The notes: generated from the sequence alone by a model not told the origin. Positions 23,368 through 33,356 are shown, numbered from the stretch's first letter. The stretch: DNA of 64,000 nt from Prorocentrum cordatum (GCA_963575745.1 CAUYUJ010014002.1:884823-948822), one strand, 5' to 3'. Translations and numbers: made by a program.

Positions 23368-23545
23368 CTAGACATGCTCGCATTGCGAATAAATCATGGC
23401 GGGAGGTCGTTGGGCGTTTTGGCCCTTGGGGGCCTCCGCTGGGCCCCAGGACCGCCGCCCAGGGACTCCCAGGGACCCCCAGGGACCCCGCATTGAAGAG
23501 ACCAAGATATCGGATATCGTGGGTCTGGGGCGGCGTCCGTTTTGA
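23368..23545 (+). repeat. Dispersed repeat D, copy 4 (diverged)
   Basis: GACATGCTCGCATTGCG start, GGGCGTTTTGGCCCTTGGGG core, CCCAGGACCG and ATCGTGGGTCTGGG end. Confidence 0.5.
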
Positions 23546-24262
23546 ATTGGGCTCGATTTCGGTGTCGCCCCGGGTGTGGCCCATCTGGGACAAGAGATCG
23601 CGCTGCCCAGTAGCGGCCGCTGCCGGTTTTGGACAACGTTTGTTGTTGCGCATGGTGCACGTTAATTTCCGTGCCCGTTGTGGGCGGGCCAGGTCACTCT
23701 AAAGGAGGCTGGGCACAGGCGAGAGGTAGCGAGCGTTTGTCCGCGGCCGTTTGTTCTCAAGCGGCCGGCCGCCAACATACGATTGCGCCTCATCGCGAGG
23801 CACACTATTTGCCATCGAGACCGAAAACATCTTCGCTTGACATGGCTCGTCGCTCCCGCGACTCTCTCCTGCTCTTGGGACTGTCGTCGCGACGGTATAA
23901 CAGAGTTGGATATGGGCTTCGCCTTAGGCGAAGCATTTGGTTGGGCCTCCCAACCCCCTTCAAACTAAGTCGCCGTGTCTCTGACTATAAAGGCGAGCAG
24001 GAACAAAGAGGCTGAGGTCAGCCCTTCTCAGTGCAAAGTTAGGGGGGATAGGCTTTGCGGGGGAAAGTGTCGACCCCCGATCTCCCATTCCCACTCATCG
24101 TCGATCTGGGCCCAATAGGTCACTCCGACAAGGAGCGTGCGGTCTTGCTATCGAGTGCCTATCGCCATTCGGTCGGCGATGTATCGCCGATCCCAGCTCG
24201 ATGTATTCTGCCCTGAGCTGGTCCCCCCGAGCGGTTCCCGTCATTTTCTTGCCAGCCTTGGC
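23546..24262. other. Spacer, nothing recognised
   Basis: A 128-codon frame at 23629-24015 has no recognisable content. Confidence 0.4.
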
Positions 24263-24264
24263 CA

Positions 24265-24304
24265 GTCCTCTCTCTCTCTCTCTCTGTTTTTTTTTTTTTC
24301 TTCT

Positions 24305-24335
<31 letters not shown>

Positions 24336-24464
24336 ATGTATGTATGTGTATATATATGTGTATATCCGTTGTTGCGTTTGTTTGTTGCTCGATATTTCTC
24401 TCGCTTTCTCTCTCTCTCTCTATCCTTGTCTCTCTCTTTCTCTCCCTCTCTCTCTCTCTCTTTT

Positions 24465-24495
<31 letters not shown>

Positions 24496-24505
24496 TTCTA
24501 GATAT
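24265..24505. repeat. TC microsatellite cluster
   Basis: Several CT runs of 12-30 bp separated by T-runs and a TATGTATGTGTATATATATG stretch at about 24336-24355. Confidence 0.95.
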
Positions 24506-24754
24506 CAGAGTGAGTGGGCCGATCGGTCATTCATTGTCCCTGGGCGCGTGGCTGAATAAGGAATTCGTGGTGAGAGTTCTGAGTGTTGCGTTGTGTTCTT
24601 GTGGTCGTTGTTGAACTCTCACTTCTGAAGAATAGTTATTGCTGACCCCCCCCACTGGTGCATATTGCCTTTCTCAATCAAAATGTGTCCCTCGACGCTC
24701 GCACCCGGTTATTTTAACCAGGAAAAGTTTCGAGGCTCAAACTGGGCCCCTGGC

Positions 24755-25060
24755 CCCTGGGTTACAACAACAACGGCTCCCGCTTGAGATCCCTTTACAC
24801 TTTAGCCAGGGCCACCGCTCCCGCCCGAGACTTCCTCGCATTTTATGCAGGAATCGTGCTCTCGCTTGGGCTTTCCTTGCAATTTATTTAGGAATCGCTC
24901 GCCCGGCGCTCTGGAGTCGCGTTCTCGTTGGAGACATGCTTACAATCTATTGAAGAATAGCGCCCTTGCGTTGGAATTTTTACAATTTACCCAAGCGCCG
25001 CGCTCCCGACACCCAGGCACCCAGGAGTCGCGCTCACGCATAGTACCCCTTTCGCAGATT
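24755..25060 (+). repeat. CTCCCGCTCGAGACTTCC-type degenerate repeat
   Basis: Units of about 60-65 bp beginning CGCTCCCGCCCGAGACTTCC and ending TTTATGCAGGAAT. Related to the 240-bp tandem repeat at 59575-60490. Confidence 0.6.
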
Positions 25061-25074
25061 ACATGGGAATCGGA

Positions 25075-25735
25075 ATCTCGCTGCCCTTCGTGGCCCCGTT
25101 GCTGCCCTTCGTGGCCCCCTCGCTTTGTTTCGTGGCCCTGTTGCAGCCCTTCGTGGCGCCCTCGCTGCCCTTCGTGGCCCCGTTGCAGCCCCTCGTGGCC
25201 TCCTCGATGCCTTTTCGTGGCCCCGTTGCAGCCCTTCGTGGACCCCTCGCTTTGTTTTGTGGCCCCCTTTGCAGCCCTTCGTGGCCCCGTCGCAGCCCTT
25301 CGTGCCCCCCTCGCTGCCCTTCGTGGCCCCATATATGTATGCCCTTCGTGCCCCCCGCTCGTTCGCGCTCTTCGTGGCCTTATATGCATGCCCTTCGTGG
25401 CCCCGCTGTCGCCCTTCGTGGCCCCCTCGTTGCCCTTCGTGGCCCCGTTGCTGCCCTCAGTGGCCCCGTCCTTGCCCTCCGCGGCCCAGTATACGTATGC
25501 CCTTCGTGGCCCCCGCTCGTTCGCGCCCGTTGTGGCCCCATGTGCATGCCCTTCGTGGCCCCGCTGTCGCCGTTTGTGGCCCCCTCACTGCCCTACGTGG
25601 CCCAGTTGCTACCCTCAGTGGCCCCATCGTTGCCTCATGTGGCCCCGCATTATCTGCGCGCTCTTCGTGGCCCCATACGCATTCCCTTCGTGTCCCCGAT
25701 GTCGCCCTTCGTGGCCTACTTCGTGTCCTTGAGGC
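25075..25735. repeat. GCCCTTCGTGGCCCC minisatellite
   Basis: About 35 units of 17-21 bp with core CCCTTCGTGGCCCC, plus ATATGTATGCC spacers every 100-150 bp. The Ala-Leu-Arg-Gly-Pro and Pro-Ser-Trp-Pro frames are artefacts. The CTTCGTGGCCCC core recurs in the 90-bp satellite at 62.7-63.6 kb. Confidence 0.9.
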
Positions 25736-26084
25736 CCTGCTGTCGTTCTCTCTCGCTTTCGCTCGTCGTCGCCGTCGTCGTCGTCGCCGTCGACGTCGAC
25801 GTCGTCTTTGTCGTCGTGGTCGGTCCCTTGTCCGTCCCTCTTGGGGTCGGGTCGACGGTCCGCGGCCGCCCCGCCGATCAGCTCTGCTGCTGGCCAGGCC
25901 GACGGTCCGCGGCCGCCCCGCCGCTTGTTGGGGCCCGGCCTGCAGGGAAGAAAGGTATACCCCTCCCAAAAAGGGTTCGATCGAACACGAAGAGGGCGGG
26001 TTTCGAGGGTTTGGGAGATACGCGTTATTGGACACTCGAGCAGATAAAGGCGAACAGTCTTAAACTGATTGAACCTTAATTACT
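25736..26084. other. CGTCGTCG-rich spacer
   Basis: A GTCGTCGCCGTC run at about 25760-25825, then a direct duplication of GCCGACGGTCCGCGGCCGCC-type sequence at about 25850-25925. No gene. Confidence 0.5.
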
Positions 26085-26250
26085 AAACAATTATTATTGT
26101 TGGACCCCCTATATTCGCCCTGGCGCTCTCGCCGAGGCGCCGGCCGCATTTCCTCTGAAATTGAGGCTCACGCTCAGGCGTTTTGGGGTTCCGCCAAAAC
26201 CGGCCCCCCAACAACAACAACGCTCCGGCTCGAGACTTCCTCCTTTTTTA
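26085..26250 (+). repeat. Repeat E, copy 1
   Basis: Starts TTATTATTGTTGGACCCC, then GGCGCTCTCGCCGAGGCGCCGG, and runs to CCGGCCCCCCAACAACAACA. A near-identical copy is at 59432-59575. The ends are imperfect inverted repeats (ATTGTTGG-CCCC against GGCCCCCCAACAAC). Confidence 0.7.
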
Positions 26251-26259
26251 CTCGGGCTC

Positions 26260-26720
26260 GGTGCTCTTGCTCGCCGCCGAGAGCGGCTCCCGGGCCGGAC
26301 GCCCGGGTCGGCGCCCGAGCTGGCGCCCGGGCGCCGGAAAATAGAGTTCCGAGGCGGCGCCGAAAAAAGGCCATTCCAATACACATTTTTCTTTCGAAAA
26401 TGCTGAATTTCTGCTTCCGGCGCCCGGGAGGGAGGCCGTCCGGGCCGATTCCGGAGCTCGGCCCGGCTCCCGGGCCGGACGCCCGGGTCGGCGCCCGAGC
26501 CGGCGCCCGGGCGCCAGAAAATCGAGTTTCGAGGCGGCGCCGAAAAAAGGCCATTTCAATACACACCCAGCCCACCGAACCTCTTAAAAGTAAGAGAATT
26601 CTCTTGTTTTTTAAGAGGGGAATGTCACCCTCTTATTTTTCATCAACATTCTTGTTTTTTAGTAGGGCCTCTTAAATTTCAATTGCGCTCTAGAATTTTA
26701 GTCGGCCCTCTTAAATTTGA
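26260..26720 (+). repeat. Repeat B, copy 1 (GC-rich tandem units with AT-rich flank)
   Basis: Two units of about 180 bp containing GGCGCCCGGGCGCCGGAAAA, CGAGGCGGCGCCGAAAAAAG, CATTTTTCTTTCGAAAATGC and GGGCCGATTCCGGAGCTCGG. From 26575 a flank with CCCAGCCCACCGAACCTCTT and CTCTTA-type runs follows; its complement is the left flank of the 40-kb copy. Confidence 0.8.
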
Positions 26721-27420
26721 GCAAAGAAGCATGCGCTATTACGTTTGGCATGGAAGGGAAAAGCGCAACCTATACCTCATAAGAGCCATCGAAACCCGAA
26801 CGCGCACGCGCCAAAACCTTAACATGTTCGCCTGCGATTGGGCGCTAAGTATAGGCCGCCATGGGATGTGGTGTCTAGGCGTTCACTGACTTCCTCTTCT
26901 CTAACGCACGCGCGTTCCCAAGAACAGCGGGGCACCACGGGATGACACGAACACCTAGTGCGCCACGCCGACGTATAATATTCGATAAGGTTGACGCACG
27001 GGCCTGGCTGCGACTCACGGTCAAAGGGAGTAAATATGAAGCGATCGACTCAGACGCTCGGTGGTCCTTGCATAGGGCCGGTGGATATCATTCGGCCCTG
27101 GTTTGTTCCCCGTCTGCTTCCTTCTCAAGTGCACAGAACATTGGCAGACGTCGCGCGTGAGAGCACGTGGGCGCACGGACAGCGAGGAGGACGAGGGAGG
27201 AGGAAAACAAGGATAAGGAGGAGGAGGAGGAGGAGGAGAGAAACGCGGAGGAGGACAACTAAGACGAGGACGAGGAGAATGCACGAGCACGGGAGCAATA
27301 AACCCGACGAAGACTGCAACGAGGAAAACGAGGACAACGACGAGGAGGACGAGAAGAACGATGGAGACGAGAAGGACGAAGACGAGGATGACGAGGGGCG
27401 GGCGATGGCCTCCTCGTCCT
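26721..27420. other. Spacer with GGA-rich stretch
   Basis: AGGAGG/ACGAGG runs at 27185-27400. The Arg/Glu/Asp-rich frames here are low complexity. No gene recognised. Confidence 0.45.
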
Positions 27421-27790
27421 ATTCTTGACGCTTCGCGTATCCCCACCAGCGCTTTCGCCGCCTGACCCTTGTCTCGCGGCCGCGACCGAAAAAAAAAAAA
27501 ACCACCAGCCCATCCAGAAACGATCAGCAAAGGAGTTGGTGAATCAGGGGCGGGATAACGCATGCAGTCGCGCAGCCGTCTTCGAGGACACAAGCATCAC
27601 ACATAGCTTCCCGCATTGAACTTTAAGATGGAAATCGGTGCAAGTTACGATGGTGCTTCGATGAGAGGTGAGGGGTATGTCGATGACTCGTAATGGCTGT
27701 TGCACTGATTTTTATCTTAAACTCGCGTGCGTTCCGAAACTTGGAGGCATCGTGGGGCCCTCTTGGGCTTCTCTTGGGCCCCTCTTGGGG
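27421..27790 (+). repeat. Left arm of a long inverted repeat (R1 family)
   Basis: From CTTGACGCTTCGCGTATCCC through ATCAGGGGCGG, CAGTCGCGCAGCCGTCTTCG, GCAAGTTACGATGGTGCTTC and TTCCGAAACTTGGAGGCATC. The reverse complement of 35040-35336 follows it closely over about 310 bp, apart from a short A-tailed insert at 27451-27501 present only here. No flanking duplication was found. Confidence 0.8.
27451..27501 (+). mobile_element. Short A-tailed insert with 8-bp flanking duplication
   Basis: About 40 nt beginning GCTTTCGCCGCCTGACC, ending CGCGACCG plus about 13 A. CCACCAGC lies on both sides (27443-27450 and 27502-27509), and the insert is missing from the matching right arm at 35.3 kb. Looks like a reverse-transcribed short RNA. 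The same sequence occurs at about 10550-10598. Confidence 0.6.
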
Positions 27791-28560
27791 CAACGCCCAA
27801 GGAATCCCACCAGCCCTCTGGGCGCAGGTGGTCTAGGGCGTTTCCCGTTCCAACCTCCTGCCTTTCCCTGCTCGGGAGGTTTACCCCCCCCCCCCATCCC
27901 TGAGTTTGGGCGGTGGGGGGGGGGGGGACGGACCCATAGCAGTGTCCAAGATTGCCCAAGATGGCTCCAAGAGGGCCTCCGAGAACGCAAGATGGCCTCC
28001 AAGATGGCCCAAGACAGCGGTAGACGAGTCAAGATAGCCTCCGACACGCGTCCAAGAGGCCTCAAGACGGCCCCAAGACGGTTTCAAGTGCCCTCCGAGG
28101 CCTCCAAGGACCCCCCCAAGAGGCCAACATCCTTCAATCACCTACGGAAAATCAATGTTGTTTGCCTTCTCGCTGTTTCGCCTCCGAAGGGCTCTTGAGG
28201 CCTCAATATGACCCCAAGATGGCCCAAGACAGCCCCAAGAGGAGCCCAAGCGAGCCCCAAGACGGCCCCAAGAGCGCCCAAGAGCGCTCCAAGAGCGGGC
28301 CAAGAGGGCCCCGAGGCGGCATGGTTGAACCTCCGAGGGGGGGGGGGGCAAGAATTGCCCTCCCTCCTCCCTTCTTTAGCCATAAGGACCAAGGCGGCCC
28401 CGAGAGGCCTCCCCAAACCCCCCACAGAGCCCCAAGAGGGCTCAAAGACCTTCCAAAAGAGCCCCAAGAGGGCCCCAAGAAGGCCACAAGAGAGCCCCAA
28501 GAAGGCCCTAAGAGGACCTCAGGAGACCCCAAGAAAGAGCCCCAGGAGGCCTCCCCCCAT
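27738..28560. repeat. Family G repeat block
   Basis: CCCCAAGAGGGCCCCAAGA-type units over most of the interval, interrupted at 27804-27900 by structured repeat F and at 28115-28200 by a segment also seen at 31620 and 33970 (ATCAATG, TTTTCGC, GATGGGCTCTTGAGG). Confidence 0.75.
27804..27900 (+). repeat. Structured repeat F, copy 1
   Basis: TCCCACCAGCCCTCTGGGCG, then AGGTGGTCTAG, CCAACCTCCTGCCTTTCCC, TGCTCGGGAGGTTTACC and a C-run. CCACC-A-GCCC-TCT-GGGC-GGA-GGTGG can fold into a two-step hairpin. Other copies at 31278, 33688 and 34184, all on this strand. Confidence 0.75.
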
Positions 28561-28583
28561 CCGCCCCGCGATGATCCATGTGT

Positions 28584-28596
28584 TCTCCTCTCGCAG
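28584..28596 (+). promoter_or_regulatory. Candidate splice acceptor before the 445-aa gene
   Basis: TTCTCCTCTCGCAG is a textbook pyrimidine tract plus AG 45 nt upstream of the ATG. Most dinoflagellate nuclear mRNAs receive the spliced leader at such sites; use here is inference. Confidence 0.4.
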
Positions 28597-28641
28597 CATC
28601 CTGCATAGCAATTTGTTGTTCGATCGTTTGAGGTCGGCGGC

Positions 28642-29979
28642 ATGGCATTGATTCGCACCAAGAAATTTCGCCACCCAGATGCCGTGTCCATGTTGGCAGC
28701 TTGCTTCGACGCGGACGGTGAGCTTCCGAACTACACGTCCAGCCACATGAAGACTGGAATTGATTTAGATGAGCTGTTTGTGCAGAAAGACGTGCTTGCC
28801 AAACTGATCAACGTAGACACGAGAGGCGGGTTCTTCAGGCACGCCGACATGTACGGCGCGATGGAAGATAAATTCGCCAGTCGGAAAGCAGACGTGGAGA
28901 TGTGGGGCCAGGACAAGCGTTGCAGTGACTTCCAAATGGCGATCAGGCTGATGAGCTACAAGGTCATCGTCATGCTCAGCCACGTCAGGGAGAGGGCCAA
29001 GCAGTACCGAGATTTGTCCCAAGGTGCCCGACAGAAAGGATCTAAGTCACACCCGGCGTGGATGATTACTCTTTACGACCTGATTGATGGTGATGATAAT
29101 TACGATAACAAACCTGGGCGAAAACTTCACCCACTACCAGCATTTCGTCAAGCATATGGCCAGGACGTGAGCGACGAGGCATATGGAGAGGAAGACGACA
29201 TTGAGATTGTCTTCAGGTACGTCGAGCCAAGCAAAGACAAGAAGTACATGTGCGCCTTCGCGCTTTTGAGCGACGGTGGTCGGATCCCAGCGATTCGCTA
29301 CGAGAAGAACGAGTACGGTTTCGCCACGGCCTTCTTCAAGTTCAAGGACACTGAGAGTGAGCTACACACAGAAGTGCCAGCGTCCAGCATCATCGATGAC
29401 GGCGCCCACTTGCAGCTGAAGAAGATGACCGCCGCCAAGTCCAAGGCGGGCATGAAGAGGCCAGCCGCGGCCAGTGCCAAGCCTGCGAGTAAGAAACCAG
29501 CTGCAGCTGCGGCGCCTGACGAAGAAGAAGAAGAAGAAGGAGGAGACGAAGCCAAAGAGGAGGAGACTGAACATGATGAAGGTGAAGCCGATGGGGTGGA
29601 GACCGCAACCGACCTGGACGCCGTCATCAAGGCTGGCTGGGATATGCTCCCAGAGTGCGCTCAGAAGCAGGTGCACCTTGAGCCAGGCAAGAAGACCTAC
29701 ACGATCGACCCGAACGCTGCGTCCGACCTGGCGGATTTGGATGCGAATGGCCATCGCCCGTCCAAAATCCAGGTTACGTTTGCTGGCGCGAAGGGACCGA
29801 AGCGTTTCTTCTACCTCACGAACATCAGGAGCCTGCCAGACGGCGCCTCCACCGACCACTTCAAGATCAATGCCCAGAACGGCATGCAGCTGACCTGGAT
29901 GAACCAGAACCGCGCTGCTGTACAGGTTCTTTGGGAGACGGCTGTCTCCCTGTGCAAGTACCAGGCGTCTGTTGCGTGA
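28642..29979 (+). CDS. Unknown 445-aa protein with Lys/Ala/Pro linker and acidic tract
   Basis: I do not recognise a named family. The frame is complete from ATG 28642 to TGA 29977-29979. Residues 1-255 look like a globular part (DLDELFVQKDVLAKLINVDTRGGFF, then a Trp/Lys-rich helix region, and EYGFATAFFKFKD near 224-236). Residues 262-292 are Lys/Ala/Pro-rich (MKRPAAASAKPASKKPAAAA), a composition common in dinoflagellate nuclear proteins. Residues 293-318 are strongly acidic, and 320-445 form a second compact part ending in LWETAVSLCKYQASVA. A pyrimidine tract plus CAG at 28584-28596, 45 nt before the ATG, could serve as a cis- or trans-splice acceptor. No intron is needed. A nuclear role is a guess from the linker. 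It lies between the arms of the 27.4/35.3-kb inverted repeat. Confidence 0.8.
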   Translation: MALIRTKKFRHPDAVSMLAACFDADGELPNYTSSHMKTGIDLDELFVQKDVLAKLINVDTRGGFFRHADMYGAMEDKFASRKADVEMWGQDKRCSDFQMAIRLMSYKVIVMLSHVRERAKQYRDLSQGARQKGSKSHPAWMITLYDLIDGDDNYDNKPGRKLHPLPAFRQAYGQDVSDEAYGEEDDIEIVFRYVEPSKDKKYMCAFALLSDGGRIPAIRYEKNEYGFATAFFKFKDTESELHTEVPASSIIDDGAHLQLKKMTAAKSKAGMKRPAAASAKPASKKPAAAAAPDEEEEEEGGDEAKEEETEHDEGEADGVETATDLDAVIKAGWDMLPECAQKQVHLEPGKKTYTIDPNAASDLADLDANGHRPSKIQVTFAGAKGPKRFFYLTNIRSLPDGASTDHFKINAQNGMQLTWMNQNRAAVQVLWETAVSLCKYQASVA

Positions 29980-30484
29980 GACGCCTTGAGAGGAAACGAG
30001 TTTCCGAGTTCATTCCCCCCCATCCTCCTCCTCCTCTTGTTCCTCCTCATCCTCCTTGCCGTCCTCCTCCAGGCTAGTCGTTGCCATCAGATTCCCCCCA
30101 CCCCCGCACTGCCCCATCGGCGGATCGTGCCTCGCGCGCCTGGGCTCGCACTGGGGAGCGGCCAGTACGGATGAAGAGGGTGAGGAGGGGGAGGAGGAGG
30201 AGGGGGAGGAGGAGGAAGAGGAGGTGGAGCAGGGGAAGGAGGACGAGCGATGAGGAGGAATAGGAAGATCACACGCCACTGGGGGAGAAAGATAAAAAGA
30301 GAGAGAATCCGACGGTCCAGCAAAAAAACATCCAGGGGGGCCCATCGGAGAGGACCTTTTTGCTGCCCTGGCATTGTTTCTTCGTGATGGCCGTCCGTTT
30401 CCGTTACCGTCGTGATCGTTAGCATCGCTGTCGCCATCGTGATCGCCATCGTCGCCGTAGTCGTGAAGCATCTCGTCGACGCCG
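29980..30484. other. 3' flank of the 445-aa gene
   Basis: CCTCCT-rich (30023-30070) and GAGGAGG-rich (30175-30250) stretches, otherwise nothing recognised. Confidence 0.5.
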
Positions 30485-30502
30485 TCTTCGCAGTCGCCGC
30501 AA

Positions 30503-30533
<31 letters not shown>

Positions 30534-30540
30534 AGCCGTT

Positions 30541-30592
<52 letters not shown>

Positions 30593-30595
30593 GGG
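30485..30595. repeat. TCG microsatellite
   Basis: GTC/TCG triplets, nearly pure from 30505 to 30592. Poly-Val, poly-Asp and poly-Thr frames are artefacts. Confidence 0.95.
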
Positions 30596-30803
30596 GGTGC
30601 GCTCTCTGGGGCTGCCGCCCCACCCACGAGAGCAACAACTTCGAGGCGCCGAGCGCCGCGTGCTGTGCGTTGCGCCGAATAGAGGAGGGGGGGATGAGGA
30701 GGAGCAGGGTAGGACGGGATCGGATGAGATGGTAGAGAAAGCTCGAGGTCAAGAAGGAGAGGCGAACACATGAGCAAGGATAAAAAAGAGGAATAATATT
30801 ATG

Positions 30804-30924
30804 GACGCTTCGCGTATCCCCACCAGCCCATCCAGAAGCGATCAGCAGGGCAACTGGTGAATCAGGGGCGGCAGGACGCATCCGCAGTCCTGCCGCCCCT
30901 GATTCACCAGCTCCCCTGCTGATC
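30804..30924. repeat. R1-family sequence ending in a 38-bp-arm hairpin
   Basis: ACGCTTCGCGTATCCCCACC leads into arms 30840-30877 and 30887-30924, reverse complements at 36 of 38 positions around a 9-bp loop. The arm sequence is that of the 27.4-kb and 35.3-kb repeats, so this is a head-to-head remnant of the same family. Confidence 0.8.
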
Positions 30925-31110
30925 GTGGGGCTCTTTCTTGGGGCTCTCCTGGGGCCATCCTGGGGCTCTTTCCTGGGGCCCTCTTGGGGCCCTCCTGGGG
31001 CTCGTTCTTGGGGCTATCTTGGGGTCTCCTCAGGGCCTCATCGGAACCCTGTTGGGACTCTGTCGGGTCGCAGTGGGGCCCTCTTGGGGCTCGTTGGGGT
31101 GCCTGGGGGG
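30925..31110. repeat. Family G repeat block
   Basis: GGGGCTCTTTCTTGGGGCTC-type units. Confidence 0.7.
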
Positions 31111-31277
31111 GGGGCCTCAGTCCCATCTTCCCTCTCTTCTTATTTCTCAATCCGCTTCCTCCTCCTCCCCCTCCTCCTCGCCGCCCAACACGTGCAACAC
31201 TAACTCGTGATTGTTCGAAGTAGTTGTTTACGGGTGATTGCCGTCGCGCATTTAGTCGGTGGATGTTGCGCTGCCTT

Positions 31278-31365
31278 ATCCCACCAGCTCTCTGGGCGGA
31301 GGTGGTCTAGCGTGTTTCCTTTTTCCTACCTTTCCCTGCTCGGGGGGGTGTACCTCCCCTCCCCC
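31278..31365 (+). repeat. Structured repeat F, copy 2
   Basis: TCCCACCAGCTCTCTGGGCG, GGTGGTCTAGCGTGTTTCC, TTTCCCTGCTCGGGG and a C-run. Confidence 0.75.
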
Positions 31366-31424
31366 CCCCTCCCCGCCCAACCTCTGGACACACACGCACA
31401 CACCCCTTCCGCGATGTGTCAGAG

Positions 31425-31805
31425 GGTCCTGTTGGGCCCCAGATTGCTCCGAGAGGGCTTCCGAGAGCCCAATTTGGCCTCCAAGATTGCCCGACGTACC
31501 TCAAGTTGGCTCAAGGTAGCCTCCGACACGCATCCAGGGGGCCCCAAGACGGCCCCAATACGGTTTCAAGTGCCCTCCGAGGCCCCCAAGGACCACCCCA
31601 GAAAACAAGAGGCCAACATGGCTCCACACTCTAGGGAAGATCAACGTGTTTGGCATCGGCGCCTTTTCGCTCCCGATGGGCTCTTGAGGGCTCGAGATGG
31701 CCCCAGGATGGTACATGATGGCCCCGAGAGGCGCCCAAGAGGGCCCCATGAGGGCCCCAAGAGCGCTCACAAGCGCCCCAAGAGAGGCTCAAGACGGCAA
31801 TTTTA
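31425..31805. repeat. Family G repeat block
   Basis: Includes a CCTCAAGTTGGCTCAAG string at about 31498-31514 that also occurs at about 33855 in the next copy; both belong to the repeat. Confidence 0.7.
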
Positions 31806-32205
31806 AGCATCCGAGGAAACGATCCGAATGTATGCAATCCCTCTTTTTGATCTACGCGGCCTAAGACGCCCCCACCCCATGACTTCCGCTGCCGTGTCGG
31901 GCCAGCCCCAACTACTGAAGAGAAGGCATGTCCGTCCTCGCCCCGCTGACGCGAACGCCACATAGATTGCAACACTTAGCCTCCTTTGCCGCCCTGGGTA
32001 GCCACATGGCTTTCACCGCGAATGTTTTGCAACGCATAGCTCGCGCCGCGTAGATGGATATGTCGGCTGCTGTACGTCACCTACGTTGCATAACATAGCT
32101 TGCACGCATAGACTGCGTCACATAGCTTCCAATTGTTGCACCGCACAGACTGCGCCACGTAGATTGCACATATTGCATGGCCACTAGTTTCTAGGGCGCA
32201 CTCAC
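31806..32205. repeat. Degenerate GCATAGnnTGCG repeat and spacer
   Basis: From about 31960 to 32185, roughly eight drifted units contain ACATAGCTTGCA, GCGCCACGTAGATTGCA or similar. Lower GC than its surroundings. Confidence 0.55.
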
Positions 32206-32291
32206 CGATCAACATCATATCATCACCATCGCGATATGGAAATCACCGCCCACCATCAGTCTGGCCACGATGACGTTCGACCCAGTGTCAC

Positions 32292-32311
32292 TCTGTTGCC
32301 AGTTTTGGCTC
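32292..32311 (+). promoter_or_regulatory. Relic dinoflagellate spliced leader
   Basis: Reads TCTGTTGCCA, one extra G, then TTTTGGCTC, directly before GCAATGG. Against the 22-nt dinoflagellate leader (D-CCGTAGCCA-TTTTGGCTC-AAG), 17 positions match with one inserted base. Such relics are known to mark genes reinserted from spliced mRNA. Confidence 0.6.
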
Positions 32312-32314
32312 GCA

Positions 32315-33175
32315 ATGGCTTTGGAGTGCAGTGTTTGCTTGGACACACTTGGAGACGAGAATGTATTCTTCGCCACATGCGGCCACAAAGCCCACGCGGC
32401 TTGCATAGGAAGGCTCGTCGAGACATCGGTGCGTGACCCCTCGTGCCCAGTATGCAGGCACCCTCTCGGCCCAGATGATGCAGTCATTCAAAGTTTACAG
32501 ACGTTCGGAGTGGAAGTCAATTTTCGTCCCGACAGCCAGCCTGCCATTGGAGATGAAGGAGACCAGCATCCAGCTCCAAACAATGTTGTGGCTTTCTGCT
32601 GCTAGCGTTTGGTCCTTGGTGCGAATCTCGGTGACTTCGAACACGTTGCAGACGATCGACGGATGAGATGGGCTCCAAGGGTGTGCGTCGCAACGTCAGA
32701 TATCACACCTGAATGGGTTTGCTACAGCTGCATGGCCACGCTTACATGCACATCCGCCAGTGGAGGCAGCAGGGTCTTCACTATTGATCACCCTCTACTG
32801 CGTCGGCCGAAGAGCTATCGGATCGAGATGGTCTACGAATGGTGCGTTGGCCACGACAGGATACAGGCCCTCGTCATTGACTGCCCCACGGCGCCCTGGA
32901 ACACTGCGCCATTCTTCATGGCGTGCGCCTCGCAAGCAGGAGCCGACGTGCCCATCATCATCGGCTGCGTCCGTTACGTCGCCGCCCGCATTCCAGATGA
33001 GCAGTTATCTGAGGTCACAGTCGTCGAGATTACGAGCGACGACGGCGAGATGGAGGCGGCTCCACCCCAGAGCCCCGCAGATAGCGACGATGACATGATG
33101 GTCCTGGAGGCGATCGCCGAGGGCACGTACGATGACTACATGCAGCTCCGCGAGATTGCAGGTCGTGAGGACTAG
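32315..33175 (+). pseudogene. RING-H2 finger protein with in-frame TAG
   Basis: Start chosen at ATG 32315 because the relic leader ends three bases before it. Residues 5-47 form a RING finger: C5-x2-C8-x13-C22-x-H24-x2-H27-x2-C30-x13-C44-P-x-C47, two zinc sites as in E3 ubiquitin ligases, which hand ubiquitin from an E2 to a target. After VVAFCC the frame meets TAG at 32603-32605, then continues in the same frame to TAG 33173-33175: RMRWAP, then EWVCYSCMATLTC (a second Cys pair), a folded-looking segment and an acidic tail. I recall related dinoflagellate proteins reading Cys-Cys-Pro-Arg at this place, so TAG may replace a Pro codon. Either the gene is a recent pseudogene, the short form (32315-32605, 96 aa) is functional, or the codon is read through. 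Confidence 0.7.
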
Positions 33176-33278
33176 GCAACCTGCAGGGGCCGCGAGCCCC
33201 GCTGTCTCAGCCGAGCCTGCAGTCGGCCCGCGCCGCTGTCTGCCGCTATATCTGTCACATATCTGTCACATATCTGTC

Positions 33279-33356
33279 AGGGGGGGGGTGACAGATATAG
33301 AATGTGAAAAAACCTTGTGTTTTTCAACTTTTTATATCTGTCACCCCCCCCCCTGC
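33279..33356. mobile_element. Small MITE-like inverted repeat
   Basis: GGGGGGGGTGACAGATATA on the left and its complement TATATCTGTCACCCCCCCC on the right enclose about 38 bp of AT-rich sequence. Extra copies of ATATCTGTCACATATCTGTC lie at the left edge (33247-33278). It sits 70 bp after the RING gene. No clear target duplication. Confidence 0.6.

Noticed and set aside
25063-26079. A 338-codon Pro/Trp/Ala-rich frame
   Set aside because: Translation of the GCCCTTCGTGGCCCC minisatellite in three frames.
31498-31514. CCTCAAGTTGGCTCAAG as a spliced-leader relic (also at about 33855)
   Set aside because: Only the last ten bases match the leader, and the string is part of a repeated family G block with no gene behind it.
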